Assembly (NCBI GenBank): GCA_947650005.1
Contig: CANSTU010000001.1
Coordinates: 100,254 to 164,253, forward strand
Direction: 5' to 3'
Length of the DNA stretch: 64,000 nt
Origin: an uncultured Lachnospiraceae bacterium
GTDB taxonomy: Bacteria; Bacillota; Clostridia; Lachnospirales; Lachnospiraceae
The position numbers and the translations under genes were made by a program. Below, in pieces: positions 8,175-17,219 of the stretch; position 1 is the first letter of the stretch, and the number at the start of each line of letters is the position of its first letter. The notes beneath the pieces are model-generated. The model did not search any database, was not told the origin of the DNA, and saw only the letters and a program-made list of their open reading frames with translations.

Positions 8175-8927
8175 TTACCTTCTGGCATTCACAATCCTGC
8201 CATGCAGCCTGCGCAGGGCATCTATCAGCGGATGTTTCCGTCGAAAATCCGGATACGCCGCATTCGTCCCCTGCCACTTATGGAAAGCAAAGGGAACGAT
8301 CCCCTCTGTCTCCGGCAGCATACTTTCATGCCCGAAATATCTTGCCACCTCCAGAGGGGCGATGCGCATTTCCTCCGCCTCCAGAAGATGGCGGATCCGA
8401 CAGCACAGGAAGCCGTCCTCGTTATACCAACCCTTTTCCGGCGTCCAGGGAACGCCTGCTTTCTTCGGATAATCCATCAAACGCTTGCTCCGGATCCCTA
8501 CGCTATTCCCCACCCTGCACAGATTCCCGTGGATATCCCGGTAGGTAGTGTCGTCCCCCTCTTTGGGCAGTGGCCATGGGGAGCCGATATAATCATAGTC
8601 CAGGAATTCATTCCTCCATTGCTCCGGATGCACCACATAGCCATCATAATGCACCAGCATCGCATAATCCGTCTGAATATAGTCTCCCAGATCATATACT
8701 GTTTTATAGTTAAAATCGTCGATATTTTCCAATTTGGAAATGTGCCTGTAATGGATTCCCTTCGGAAGGAAAAACGGTTTTCTATGGGTAATGATCAGGG
8801 CGTCCCCAAAGCAGATTCCCCGCATGCTATATTCCATCGCCCTGATTGTGGCCCGCACGTTTACGCTGGTCATGGCGCATAGGGTCACGTTGGGAAGTTG
8901 GAGCTTGTCTGATTCCTTTTTCTTCAT
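8175..8927 (-). CDS. DUF5672 domain protein, probable glycosyltransferase
   Basis: The protein has 250 residues. LHYDGYVVHPEQW-like text (VHYDGYVVHPEQWRNEF near residue 95), YDYIGSPWP and NEDGFLCCR near residue 170 match DUF5672 proteins, which occur next to glycosyltransferases and look like a compact GT-A fold: YDG may act as the DxD equivalent and ED near the end as catalytic acid. That assignment is inference. The gene lies between a GT11-like and a GT17 gene in unit C and is probably cotranscribed. The start ATG at 8927 is preceded by GCGGGCAGGAAGG at a spacing shared with the repeat-protein gene at 25255. Confidence 0.75.
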   Translation of the reverse strand: MKKKESDKLQLPNVTLCAMTSVNVRATIRAMEYSMRGICFGDALIITHRKPFFLPKGIHYRHISKLENIDDFNYKTVYDLGDYIQTDYAMLVHYDGYVVHPEQWRNEFLDYDYIGSPWPLPKEGDDTTYRDIHGNLCRVGNSVGIRSKRLMDYPKKAGVPWTPEKGWYNEDGFLCCRIRHLLEAEEMRIAPLEVARYFGHESMLPETEGIVPFAFHKWQGTNAAYPDFRRKHPLIDALRRLHGRIVNARR

Positions 8928-8999
8928 TTTGGCCTTCCTGCCCGCTTTAGCAGACGTAATTTTACGGTTGAAAATGGCTGTAAGCCGGTTTTGACCTGT
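8928..8999 (-). promoter_or_regulatory. Leader shared with the repeat-protein gene (type 4 module)
   Basis: The 72 bases before this start align with the 73 bases before the start at 25255, at about 60% identity by eye and with the same distance to ATG. Shared blocks are CAGG, ACCGGC, TTACG and GCGGGCAGGAAGG. The genes themselves are unrelated, so the leader is a separate unit. Confidence 0.5.
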
Positions 9000-9025
9000 C
9001 CTTCTTATCCTTCATAAACAGACTC

Positions 9026-10078
9026 TTACTTCGCATATCTCACCCGATACCCCATCCGCCTCTCCAGCGAATACCAAATTTTCTTCAAATAAAATTTCCC
9101 GTATATCCATCTGCTTTGCAGTATCCCCAGCCGTCTTTCCATTCCTTCCAACCGTCGTCCTGCCAAAGCGTATCTGTCCGAATTCTTCTTATATTCCTCC
9201 AGTTCCTTCCTGCATTCATCCGCGCTAAACAGCCTTCCCTGCCTGTCCTGATAATGAAAAATGCTGTAAATATTCTGCTCCGAGGCCCAATAGCCGTCAG
9301 ATACGTTATGCCTGGCCCAGTATTTGGGGGCGATGGCATATGCCAGCGTGTCGGAGGTATAGGCCGGGAAAAAGGCAAAGCTGGAATTGGACAGCAGAAG
9401 GTATCTGGCATTTTTGATCATCACATAATCCCGATCCAAATCGGAATGGTAGACCGGCAGGCCTGGCAGCAGCTTCCGGGCGGCCTGCGGATCGTCCGTT
9501 ACAATAATGAACTCCATATCCGGACGGAGCTTTCTCATATTTTTCATTCCATCCATCCAATATTTTTTCCCGAGATACAGTTCCGGGCTATCCGTATATT
9601 CTCCACCCCTCAGATTTAGGATACACAGGTTATCCCTGGTAAATTCATGACTGTCATAGGCCGGAAGCACCTTCATCCATTCCCGGATCTCATCCCTGTA
9701 TTTCTCAAAATAGCCTTCCGCCTGCATATTTCCATAGATCAGCGTATCGTCAGATAGGCTGTGAAGCGCATCATCCTCCCCCGCCACATAGCAGCCATGT
9801 TCCATATCGTGTCGGGAATTTCCCAAATAAACGCGCTCTTCCCTCTCATCATACCGCACCATCCCGCTCCTGGTAGATCCTTTCGCATCCACTATGGGTT
9901 CGCCCAGGTCGAGTTCCATAAAGTACATCCCCCGTTTACTGTGGATATTCACCGCCAGCTGTTCCTGCCCTGCCGTACCGAAAGCACATCCGCGTTCCCT
10001 GGCAATACACCTGGCCGTAATATAACAGAACAACTGGTTTCCCAGTCCCTGCCCCTTTAAAAACTCCGTGCCTATCAT
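9026..10078 (-). CDS. Divergent alpha-1,2-fucosyltransferase-like protein (GT11-related)
   Basis: This 350-residue protein begins with FLKGQGLGNQLFCYITA, the LGNQ opening of GT11. LNLRGGEYTDS near residue 175 takes the place of the usual H-x-RRGDY GDP-fucose site, keeping R-G but losing the His and one Arg. LLSNSSFAFFPAY near residue 240 corresponds to the family's NSSFSWW block. The C-terminal 90 residues are a basic, helical extension. It is probably a fucosyl or related deoxysugar transferase, but the altered site makes the donor uncertain. The ATG at 10078 follows GAGAGCAAAC of a type 2 module; eight upstream in-frame codons are module sequence. The canonical GT11 paralogue is at 12003-12869. 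Confidence 0.7.
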   Translation of the reverse strand: MIGTEFLKGQGLGNQLFCYITARCIARERGCAFGTAGQEQLAVNIHSKRGMYFMELDLGEPIVDAKGSTRSGMVRYDEREERVYLGNSRHDMEHGCYVAGEDDALHSLSDDTLIYGNMQAEGYFEKYRDEIREWMKVLPAYDSHEFTRDNLCILNLRGGEYTDSPELYLGKKYWMDGMKNMRKLRPDMEFIIVTDDPQAARKLLPGLPVYHSDLDRDYVMIKNARYLLLSNSSFAFFPAYTSDTLAYAIAPKYWARHNVSDGYWASEQNIYSIFHYQDRQGRLFSADECRKELEEYKKNSDRYALAGRRLEGMERRLGILQSRWIYGKFYLKKIWYSLERRMGYRVRYAK

Positions 10079-10082
10079 GTTT

Positions 10083-10244
10083 GCTCTCATTCCGCCGCGC
10101 AAGCGGCATTTTAATCAGCGGAAACTTTGGGACGCGCAGCGTCACAAAGTCCGAGATTGAAAATGTCAATTTTCAATCTTGCTCCCATCTGCCGTTTCAG
10201 CGGGCATACAAATCAGGGAGATTGAAAATTTCAGCTTCAATCTT
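10083..10244 (-). repeat. Five stacked hairpins with type 1 and type 2 modules
   Basis: In transcript order there is a GATTGAA/TTCAATC hairpin (10218-10244) containing the ABC gene's stop codon. Then come type 1 (10181-10217) ending GATGGGAGC, a perfect 11-bp stem AGATTGAAAAT / ATTTTCAATCT (10154-10179), a GACTTTG/CAAAGTTTC stem (10120-10152), and type 2 (10083-10108) ending in AATGAGAGC. This is the densest junction of the window and has no open reading frame of its own. Confidence 0.65.
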
Positions 10245-12006
10245 TGCACTTCCCCCGCGTCAAGGTAATTTTGCATTCATTCACATTGTAAATCATATCA
10301 CACTTCTCTATGGTCTGCAATCTGTGGGCTATGATGACCATCGTCTTGCGCCCATGGAAACTTTCGATGGCATCCATGATCGCCGACTCCGTGTCGTTAT
10401 CCAACGCCGAAGTAGCTTCATCGAATACCAGAATCTCCGGGTCATGGTACAGCGCCCTGGCAATCCCGATCCGCTGACGCTGGCCTCCGGAAAGCCTGAC
10501 GCCCCGATCTCCCACGCTGGCCTCCAGCTGCCCAGGAAGCTGCCTGACGAAATCCTTCATCTGCGCTTCCTCCAGCACTTCCCATACCCTTTCATCGTCG
10601 ATCTGTTCCCGCGCCACGCCAAAGGCGATATTTTCACGCAGGGAATCGTCCGTCAAGAAAATGGACTGGGGGATATAACCGATATGGGAAAGCCAAGAGG
10701 GATAATTGTCAAATACATTCTTTCCGCCGCAGATGATCTGTCCTTCCTGTACCCGCAAAAGCCCCATGAGAATATCGATGGCCGTGGTCTTTCCCGCACC
10801 GGAAGGCCCTGTCACTCCCACGGACTTCCCCACGGGAATCCGCATACAGGCATCCTTCAGCACGGGCCGATTGGAATCCGGATAGGTATAACAGATATGA
10901 TCCAGCCGGATTTCCCCCTCCACTCGGATGGGCTGTGCGTCCGCCTGATCCCTGTTCTGATAGGCTCCATACTGGGTATAATCGCTGAAATCCACATTTT
11001 CATATACATAATCCAGGGAAGGCTGGAAAAAGGCGATATTAGTCACATGACCATTAATCCTATTTACGCTGGGAATCAGTCTGGTGGCGGCATATCCAAA
11101 GGCTGCGATTTGTGCCACCATCCCCATCATGTCCCCGCCTGACAGAATAAATGCGGCCACATAGAGCAGGATTGCGGTCATACAGATGGTCTCAATCAAC
11201 ATCCTGGGAATGTTGTTGAGCACGGTATATTTGGTGGTCACCTCTCCCGCAATCCGGGAATACTTCCTGAAATTCTGCGCAAAAAAGCTTTCCTTGTGCA
11301 AAATCTTCACATCCTTGATCCCGTAAATGGACTGAAGGCGCCATTTTCCCATCCGGCTCTGTACCTTTTGAGACTTTAATCCCATGGTATTGAGCCCCGG
11401 CTTCATAACCTGCAGGATCATTAACGTCATACCCACCAGGATTCCCCCGATGATCAGCGTCATCTTGTAATCCACCACCAGCAAAAAAGTACAGATAAAC
11501 AGTGCCACCACGCCCTCCGAGGCCAGCTGGATATATTCCAGCAGGATGGTGAAAACCTTCGGCACATCGCTGTCCACCAGCCGGAATACGGTGGGAATGT
11601 CAGCATTCAGATAGAATTCATAGGGGCGGTTCAGATATTCTTCCAACATATAGCTGACCGTCCGGAACTGATTGTTATTCACGAACTTGGCCTGCACATA
11701 GGTCTGCCAGAGGATAAACAGATTTTTAATCAGTATGATCCCGATCAATGCACCCAGCAAAAACAGAATAAACTGATTAAAATTCTCATCCGTCAGTTGT
11801 ACGCCGAACCACCCGCATACATTCTGTACCTTCTCATTTGCAATCATACCCTCCCGGTTCAGAATCGCCTGCACCAGCGGCAGCACTGCGCCGATTCCCA
11901 CGGTTTCCAAAAGGCCGCTGACCAGGATCATGATGCACAGCGCCACCACCCTGTGTTTCTGCGACCGGCTCAGTATATGGTTCAGTTTCCTTATATTCTC
12001 CGTCAT
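10237..12006 (-). CDS. ABC transporter, fused permease/ATPase (PglK/MsbA-like lipid-linked oligosaccharide flippase)
   Basis: The protein has 589 residues with about six N-terminal membrane helices, then a nucleotide-binding domain with Walker A GPSGAGKTT near residue 400, signature LSGGQRQR near 505 and Walker B ILVFDEATSAL near 525. YEFYLNADIPTVFRL in the first cytoplasmic loop resembles PglK, the flippase of lipid-linked oligosaccharides. The ATG at 12006 overlaps the TGA of the upstream GT11 gene (ATGA). The last codons (Lys-Asp-stop) and the stop lie in a hairpin module, the same ending as in the MATE gene at 62518. A paralogous flippase is at 53745-55496. Confidence 0.85.
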   Translation of the reverse strand: MTENIRKLNHILSRSQKHRVVALCIMILVSGLLETVGIGAVLPLVQAILNREGMIANEKVQNVCGWFGVQLTDENFNQFILFLLGALIGIILIKNLFILWQTYVQAKFVNNNQFRTVSYMLEEYLNRPYEFYLNADIPTVFRLVDSDVPKVFTILLEYIQLASEGVVALFICTFLLVVDYKMTLIIGGILVGMTLMILQVMKPGLNTMGLKSQKVQSRMGKWRLQSIYGIKDVKILHKESFFAQNFRKYSRIAGEVTTKYTVLNNIPRMLIETICMTAILLYVAAFILSGGDMMGMVAQIAAFGYAATRLIPSVNRINGHVTNIAFFQPSLDYVYENVDFSDYTQYGAYQNRDQADAQPIRVEGEIRLDHICYTYPDSNRPVLKDACMRIPVGKSVGVTGPSGAGKTTAIDILMGLLRVQEGQIICGGKNVFDNYPSWLSHIGYIPQSIFLTDDSLRENIAFGVAREQIDDERVWEVLEEAQMKDFVRQLPGQLEASVGDRGVRLSGGQRQRIGIARALYHDPEILVFDEATSALDNDTESAIMDAIESFHGRKTMVIIAHRLQTIEKCDMIYNVNECKITLTRGKCKD

Positions 12007-12869
12007 ATCCGAATCATATCCTCCGTATAAATATCTTCGCATGTCTGCCCGTTCAGCCATCTTTCCGGCGCTATCACCATCTTTTCCGGGTTCCCGTTCA
12101 GCCACGCCCCCCACCAGCTGAAAGAGCTATTCGCGATGATCTGGTGCCTGCACCTGCTCATGAGGAACAGATCCAGATATCCCGTCTCCTCCGTACTCCC
12201 TGTCACCAACCGCATGTCCGCTCCGCCAAAATGCGCTCCAGTCCATTCCGGGTCATTGCTGAAAAGATAGAAGACAGCCGCCGGATATCTTTCCCTGATC
12301 CTAGCAAAAGCCCTGCTGTAATAATCCGGCGTACAAATCCCCGTGTAGATTCCGCCGTGGGACGGATCCAGGTAATCCCCTCTGCGGATATGGACGCCCA
12401 CGGACTGTGTCCCTTCTATCTGCGTAAGGAGTTCACGAAAAGATTCCGGGAGCGGATATTTCCCGTTCTCGATTCCACGGAACTGAAAGGCCTCCCGCAC
12501 CTGCTCCCTGCAGTCCGCGAAATATTTCTCACTCTGAAAGCATCCCTCCAGCAGCGCCGGATCCCGTTCAAATACGGTCGGATCCATATTTACGCCAGCC
12601 TCCCGGTAGGCCTTTGACCTGCGGCCCGCCAGTTTCCTTCGGATCCGCTGAAAAGGGGCCATGGAAGCGTCCGTCATTTGAATCAGCTCTTCCCGACTGG
12701 CCCGCTCATAGTCGATGCCAAACACATCCAGCTGTTTCGGCCTGGTCCCCTGCCCATAACAGGTCACATCGTCCATCTTCACCTGCCTGCCCCGGGCCGC
12801 AAGCGCCAGATACAGAGCATATTCAAACATCTGGTTTCCCAGCCCACCCGATAATTGAACGATTACCAT
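12003..12869 (-). CDS. Alpha-1,2-fucosyltransferase (GT11)
   Basis: The 288-residue length is typical. All GT11 blocks are present: QLSGGLGNQMFEYALY at the N-terminus, VGVHIRRGDYLDP near residue 165 (GDP-fucose binding) and IANSSFSWWGAWLN near residue 255. It would add L-fucose in alpha-1,2 linkage. No gmd/fcl genes for GDP-fucose are in the window, so the donor must come from elsewhere. The ATG at 12869 has AAGGAGGG and GAGGAAATT upstream. It is coupled to the ABC transporter gene by an ATGA overlap. Fucosylated ends could imitate host glycans; that is inference. Confidence 0.9.
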   Translation of the reverse strand: MVIVQLSGGLGNQMFEYALYLALAARGRQVKMDDVTCYGQGTRPKQLDVFGIDYERASREELIQMTDASMAPFQRIRRKLAGRRSKAYREAGVNMDPTVFERDPALLEGCFQSEKYFADCREQVREAFQFRGIENGKYPLPESFRELLTQIEGTQSVGVHIRRGDYLDPSHGGIYTGICTPDYYSRAFARIRERYPAAVFYLFSNDPEWTGAHFGGADMRLVTGSTEETGYLDLFLMSRCRHQIIANSSFSWWGAWLNGNPEKMVIAPERWLNGQTCEDIYTEDMIRI

Positions 12870-12934
12870 AATTTCCTCGCTTTTCCCTCCTTACGGCACA
12901 TGAACCGGCTCATCCGGGCCAAAGCATGCGCTTT

Positions 12935-14023
12935 TCAAGAACGGGTTTTCTTCACGCTTCTGCGAATTCTCTGTTTCATGGGCACCACATACCTGTCGTT
13001 CATCCAGATTACCCATAGATAAATACGCGGGGAAAACAGAAAAATCTTCATTTTCCGCTTCTCCTGCGCCTTGGCGCCGCGGCAGTCATAAACTCGGTCC
13101 ATCTCTTTCCGGTCCCGCAGAAGCCTCTGCCGGATCCTTTTCCGGAAACATCTTCTCTTCTCCGGGGCCGCCTTGCCCAGGGCCGTATAGTAAAGCAGCA
13201 TCCTCTTATAGAAAAAGTACCGGTGCACGTCCGCCAAATCCGTCCTACCAATGCTCCTTAAAAAGGCTTCCTTTTCCTCATAGGCCGGGATTTGATCCGT
13301 AAAAATCCGTTCACCGATTCCTTCCCCCATGATGCTCCCATCCCGTTCCAGCACATAATTGTACCAGGCCTGATCCAGATAGACCGTCCGGCCGGCCCTA
13401 GCCAGAAGCTTTGTGGTATAAACGATATCCTCGTAATATTTTCCGACAGGGAAACGAAGCTCCCCCATCAGCTCCCTTTTGTACAGCTTGTTCCAGGCCG
13501 CATTCTGAATTGCCACCTCATCCTCTTCCAGAAGAAAACATTCCAGCGCTTCTTCTCCCTCAAACACCAACGCTGCTCCTGTGGAAGCATCCTCGATCTG
13601 TTTTCCCCGGATCTGCTTATACCGGCAGACGCACAGCGGAGCGTCAAACTGGCGCAGCGCGGAAAGCATGTTCTCGTACATGCCTTCGTCCACCCAGTCG
13701 TCCCCGTCCACAAAAGCCAGGTAGTCCCCTTCCGCCCTCTCGATTCCCGCATTCCTGGCGTCTGACAGCCCACCGTTTTCTTTGTGTACCACCAGGATCC
13801 GGGCATCCTCTCCTGCCAGGGCATCGCAGAGCGTCCCGCTTGCGTCCGTGGAGCCGTCGTTTACCAGAATGATCTGCAGGTTCTTCCAGGTCTGGCGCAT
13901 TAAAGAACGGACGCATCGTTCCAGGTAATCTTCAATATTATATACGGCCACGATCACTGAAAGGCGCTCCCGTTGTCCTCCCTCCTGCACAGGCAACGGT
14001 TCAAACTGTTCTATTTTACGCAT
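12935..14023 (-). CDS. Glycosyltransferase family 2 protein
   Basis: The protein has 362 residues. LSVIVAVYNIEDYLERC near residue 20 and IILVNDGSTDASG give the nucleotide-binding fold, and LAFVDGDDWVDEG near residue 105 the metal site. The rest (YEDIVYTTKLL, YNYVLERDGSIM) follows the pattern of capsule GT2 enzymes such as EpsH/EpsJ. The last 60 residues are strongly basic and may lie along the membrane. The ATG at 14023 lies inside the end of the upstream amidotransferase gene (13-base overlap), with AAAGGGCGG before it. Confidence 0.85.
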   Translation of the reverse strand: MRKIEQFEPLPVQEGGQRERLSVIVAVYNIEDYLERCVRSLMRQTWKNLQIILVNDGSTDASGTLCDALAGEDARILVVHKENGGLSDARNAGIERAEGDYLAFVDGDDWVDEGMYENMLSALRQFDAPLCVCRYKQIRGKQIEDASTGAALVFEGEEALECFLLEEDEVAIQNAAWNKLYKRELMGELRFPVGKYYEDIVYTTKLLARAGRTVYLDQAWYNYVLERDGSIMGEGIGERIFTDQIPAYEEKEAFLRSIGRTDLADVHRYFFYKRMLLYYTALGKAAPEKRRCFRKRIRQRLLRDRKEMDRVYDCRGAKAQEKRKMKIFLFSPRIYLWVIWMNDRYVVPMKQRIRRSVKKTRS

Positions 14024-15897
14024 ACCGCCCTTTCCGCCATCCAGGCCTGGAACATCAGGAGAAACCAAATCTGGATGCGCCAAATCCCCTTGTTTATGAA
14101 ATCATCCCAAATCCGGCCCACCACATCCGGATTCAGCAAGCCCTGTTCCTCCAAGGTCCTTTGGTTCAGCAGCGATTCCGCCCATTCCCGCAACCCTGGT
14201 TCCCTCAACCACTTTTCGATGGGGATGGAAAACCCTTTCTTCGGCCGATCCATCAGCTCCTTTGGCACATGCCGATATAGCACGTCCCTCAGTATCAGTT
14301 TTCCCGTCTCACCCTGCCTCTCATACTCCACCGGCAGGCTCCAGGCGAATTCCACCACATCCCGGTCCAGCATGGGAACCCGGGTCTCCAGGCTCACCGC
14401 CATGGCAGTGCGATCCACCTTCACCAAAATATCGTCCGGATGGTACATCAGCATGTCCATGAGCATCACGGTATGGCAGGTTTCTTTCAGGAAACCCGGT
14501 TCCAGCTGCGTATACTGATAGGGGAGGCCGCCTGGCCGACGCACGATCCTGGCCGTTAAGGGATCCGTTTCATAGGACAGGCGGTATACATCCGCCGGAT
14601 CCTTTGCACCCAGCAGCTTCCCCTTGATGCGTAGTACGTCCTTTTGGGCCAAAGGGGAATGCAGCACCATTGCTCCCGCCGCCCGGCGCAGGGCATAGGG
14701 CACGTGTCCGATCTTTCCCCAGATCCGGTTCACAGAAGGGTAGGAGGTATACCCACAGAACAGTTCGTCTCCCCCGTCCCCGGACAGGGAAACCGTTACA
14801 TGCTCCCTCGTCATCCGGCTCACCAGATAGGTGGGGATTTGAGAGGAATCTGCAAAGGGCTCCCCGAACATATAAGGCAGCTTTGGAATCACTTCCTTCG
14901 CGTCCCGTTCGGTAATATACAGCTGCGTATGCTCCGTCCCCAGATGCTTCGCGATCTCCTCCGCCGCTTCCGCCTCGTTATAGCCTGCTTCCTCCATCCC
15001 GATCGTAAAGCTTCTCACCTTCCTGCTGCTTTGAGACTGCATCAGAGCCACCACTGTGGCGCTATCTATCCCGGCGGACAGAAACGCTCCCACCGGAACA
15101 TCCGCCACCATCTGATCCCGGATGGACGCTGAAAGCAGGCGCTCCAGTTCCTCAGATGCCTCCTGCCTGCTGCCTTGGAAGGGATTCTCCTGTCCCCTGC
15201 GCGCCGTCTCCTTCAATGACCAGTATTCCTCCGTGGAGGCGTCTTTCCAAGGCGCTCGGATCGTCAGAATGCGTCCCGGCTCCAGCTTCCGAATGCCCTG
15301 ATAGATGGAATAGGGTGCGGGAATGTAGCCATGCACGAAATAGATGTCCAGCACTTCCCGGTTGATCCCGTTATCGAATCCGTCAAGCGCAGAGATGGAA
15401 CCGATCTCCGAGGCGAATACAAAACGATTTCCCACCAGTCCGTAGTAAAGCGGCTTCTCCCCGATCCTGTCACGAATCAGGTGCAGCGTGCGTTCTTCCC
15501 TGTCGTACAGAGCGATGGCGAACATGCCTTTGCAACGGCCTATAGCCTCTTTTACCCCATAGCATTCCATGGCCTCCAGCAGCACCTCCGTATCCGAGGT
15601 TCCGCGGAAACGCTCCACCTTCTCTTCCTCGAGAAGCTGTTTCTTCAATTCCCGGTAATTATAGATTTCCCCATTAAAGGCCATCACATAACGGCCGCTG
15701 TGGGAAACCATGGGCTGGGAACCGCTGGGCGTAAGATCCACGATGGACAGACGCTGATGTCCCAGCACCACTTCCCCCTCCTCGTCCGCCCACACGCCGG
15801 AGGCGTCCGGTCCCCTGTGGCGCATCCGGTCATTCATCCTTCTGATATCGCTTTCCCAGCCGCTTCTAAAGCCGCATATCCCTGCAATCCCACACAT
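14011..15897 (-). CDS. asnB: Glutamine-dependent asparagine synthase-like amidotransferase (copy 1)
   Basis: This 628-residue protein starts at MCGIAG, leaving Cys2 as the glutaminase nucleophile. The N-terminal class II glutaminase domain contains HRGPDASG near residue 30 and FNGEIYNYREL near residue 72. The synthase domain has the PP-loop FLSAGIDSATV near residue 260. In surface-polysaccharide loci such proteins (WbpS, WbtH) amidate the carboxyl group of a uronic acid rather than aspartate, and the UDP-GalNAcA genes at 32256-34663 make that plausible here. A second copy is at 18406. The frame is open to 15936, but those codons precede the required Cys2. Confidence 0.85.
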   Translation of the reverse strand: MCGIAGICGFRSGWESDIRRMNDRMRHRGPDASGVWADEEGEVVLGHQRLSIVDLTPSGSQPMVSHSGRYVMAFNGEIYNYRELKKQLLEEEKVERFRGTSDTEVLLEAMECYGVKEAIGRCKGMFAIALYDREERTLHLIRDRIGEKPLYYGLVGNRFVFASEIGSISALDGFDNGINREVLDIYFVHGYIPAPYSIYQGIRKLEPGRILTIRAPWKDASTEEYWSLKETARRGQENPFQGSRQEASEELERLLSASIRDQMVADVPVGAFLSAGIDSATVVALMQSQSSRKVRSFTIGMEEAGYNEAEAAEEIAKHLGTEHTQLYITERDAKEVIPKLPYMFGEPFADSSQIPTYLVSRMTREHVTVSLSGDGGDELFCGYTSYPSVNRIWGKIGHVPYALRRAAGAMVLHSPLAQKDVLRIKGKLLGAKDPADVYRLSYETDPLTARIVRRPGGLPYQYTQLEPGFLKETCHTVMLMDMLMYHPDDILVKVDRTAMAVSLETRVPMLDRDVVEFAWSLPVEYERQGETGKLILRDVLYRHVPKELMDRPKKGFSIPIEKWLREPGLREWAESLLNQRTLEEQGLLNPDVVGRIWDDFINKGIWRIQIWFLLMFQAWMAERAVCVK

Positions 15898-15962
15898 ACC
15901 TTCCGTCCTTTCCTCAGGCCTGCGATCCGTTTCCACAGTCTAAACCGGCCGGCGCCTTTGGC

Positions 15963-17057
15963 CTATTCCTCCGTCACATAAAAATCCTTGTTTTCCAGGC
16001 GTTCCCTGATTTTTGCCTCCGCCTCCCGCGTCCTGCTCTCCCACAGCCCGGCCGCCTCATCCCAGCTCTCATATCCCCTCTCGCCCCTCTTATCCGGAAT
16101 GGAATAATGCTCCTTCAGATAATTTCCAAGAAAGACGCTGCATTTCTCCATACCGATAGCATTCGTATGCCCGCCGTAATCCGCAAAATCTACCTCAAAA
16201 TCGATGCCGATCTCCTGATAGTAATCATTCATGTTCAGATAGCCGTATCCCGCTTCCCGAACAATATCCGAAATATAATTGTACTGCTTCTGTTTTTCCT
16301 CTGTCATGGTATTGGGCGCGACCACGAACAGGGCGTCCAGCCCGTTTTCCTGCAGATATGCCAAAAGCTCCCGAAGCACCTCTTCCTGCTCCGCTGGGAT
16401 GGCCTGGCGCTGCGTCACCCTGGAATAATCCGCCATTTCGCTTGGGCCCACCTCGTCCTTGATGACCGCCCCCTTCATCGGATGGCGGCGGGAATAGGCA
16501 AACGTGGCCAGCTGGCTGGGCTGGATCAGCGTCTTCCAGTTGGAATGATATTTGAACAGGTCAAAATAATAGGAATATCTGTCTTCCTCCTCCCCTTCGG
16601 GCACCAAATCCTGAATTGTCTTCACCCGGTTCAGGGAGTACTTCATGTTATCAGTCACGCCCCTAGTATAGGCCATATTTTCCATCAAACGTTCCTCTGG
16701 CCCCAAGTACATGCGCAGTTCAAACAGATACAAAGACGGGTTCTGGGTCTTCTCCGCCTCCTCCACCAGATGGATGGCTGCCCTGGGGCGCTGCATGTTC
16801 GAAGACAGGGGATAGCAGGTGATCCCGTGCTCCTCCCAAATCTTCGGTGCGGCAAAACAAGGATAGACCGGGCTGGAGCCGATCATCACCACGTCCAGGC
16901 TGTTGCGCTCCTCCCCATAAAATCCGTTGAAAATGTCTTTTATGTCTCCGTTCGTCCGAAGGCAATAGCTAAGCGGCACCAAAATCAGAAAAAAAATGCA
17001 TATAAAACAGATCCCACCCGCTATGCCGTTCATTTTATTCTTTAAAATTGTCTTCAT
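15963..17057 (-). CDS. Membrane-anchored SGNH-hydrolase-like protein, possible O-acyl transferase/esterase
   Basis: The protein has 364 residues. A single N-terminal membrane segment (residues 10-35) precedes an outer domain with VVMIGSSPVYPC near residue 60, matching block I of SGNH enzymes with Ser in the GSS motif. YGGHTNAIGME near residue 310 supplies the D/H pair of block V. Relatives (DUF1574, AlgJ/AlgX type) take part in adding or removing acetyl groups on exported polysaccharides. The ATG at 17057 follows GGGAGATGGG. Neighbours are the two amidotransferases and GT4 genes. Which direction the acyl reaction runs cannot be told. Confidence 0.65.
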   Translation of the reverse strand: MKTILKNKMNGIAGGICFICIFFLILVPLSYCLRTNGDIKDIFNGFYGEERNSLDVVMIGSSPVYPCFAAPKIWEEHGITCYPLSSNMQRPRAAIHLVEEAEKTQNPSLYLFELRMYLGPEERLMENMAYTRGVTDNMKYSLNRVKTIQDLVPEGEEEDRYSYYFDLFKYHSNWKTLIQPSQLATFAYSRRHPMKGAVIKDEVGPSEMADYSRVTQRQAIPAEQEEVLRELLAYLQENGLDALFVVAPNTMTEEKQKQYNYISDIVREAGYGYLNMNDYYQEIGIDFEVDFADYGGHTNAIGMEKCSVFLGNYLKEHYSIPDKRGERGYESWDEAAGLWESRTREAEAKIRERLENKDFYVTEE

Positions 17058-17219
17058 CCCATCTCCCGAAAGGCCGTCTGTCTTCCCCATATTGCGCTGG
17101 CAGAACCTATGCGCTCCGTCTGCATGGCATACCGCCAAGAATGAAGGCCGATTGCTTTGTGCACGGGTTCTCCCGCTAGCGCCGCCGAAATCTCCGTTCC
17201 GGCCCATGGCTCTCTATAC

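Noticed and set aside
10081..11142. A 353-codon open frame on the plus strand antisense to the ABC transporter
   Set aside because: It is a mirror of a well-supported gene with Walker A and B motifs on the other strand, has no ribosome site and no recognisable domain. The same applies to the long antisense frames at 16107-17045, 15331-15981, 18736-19641, 21230-22072, 22703-23503 and 55131-56111.
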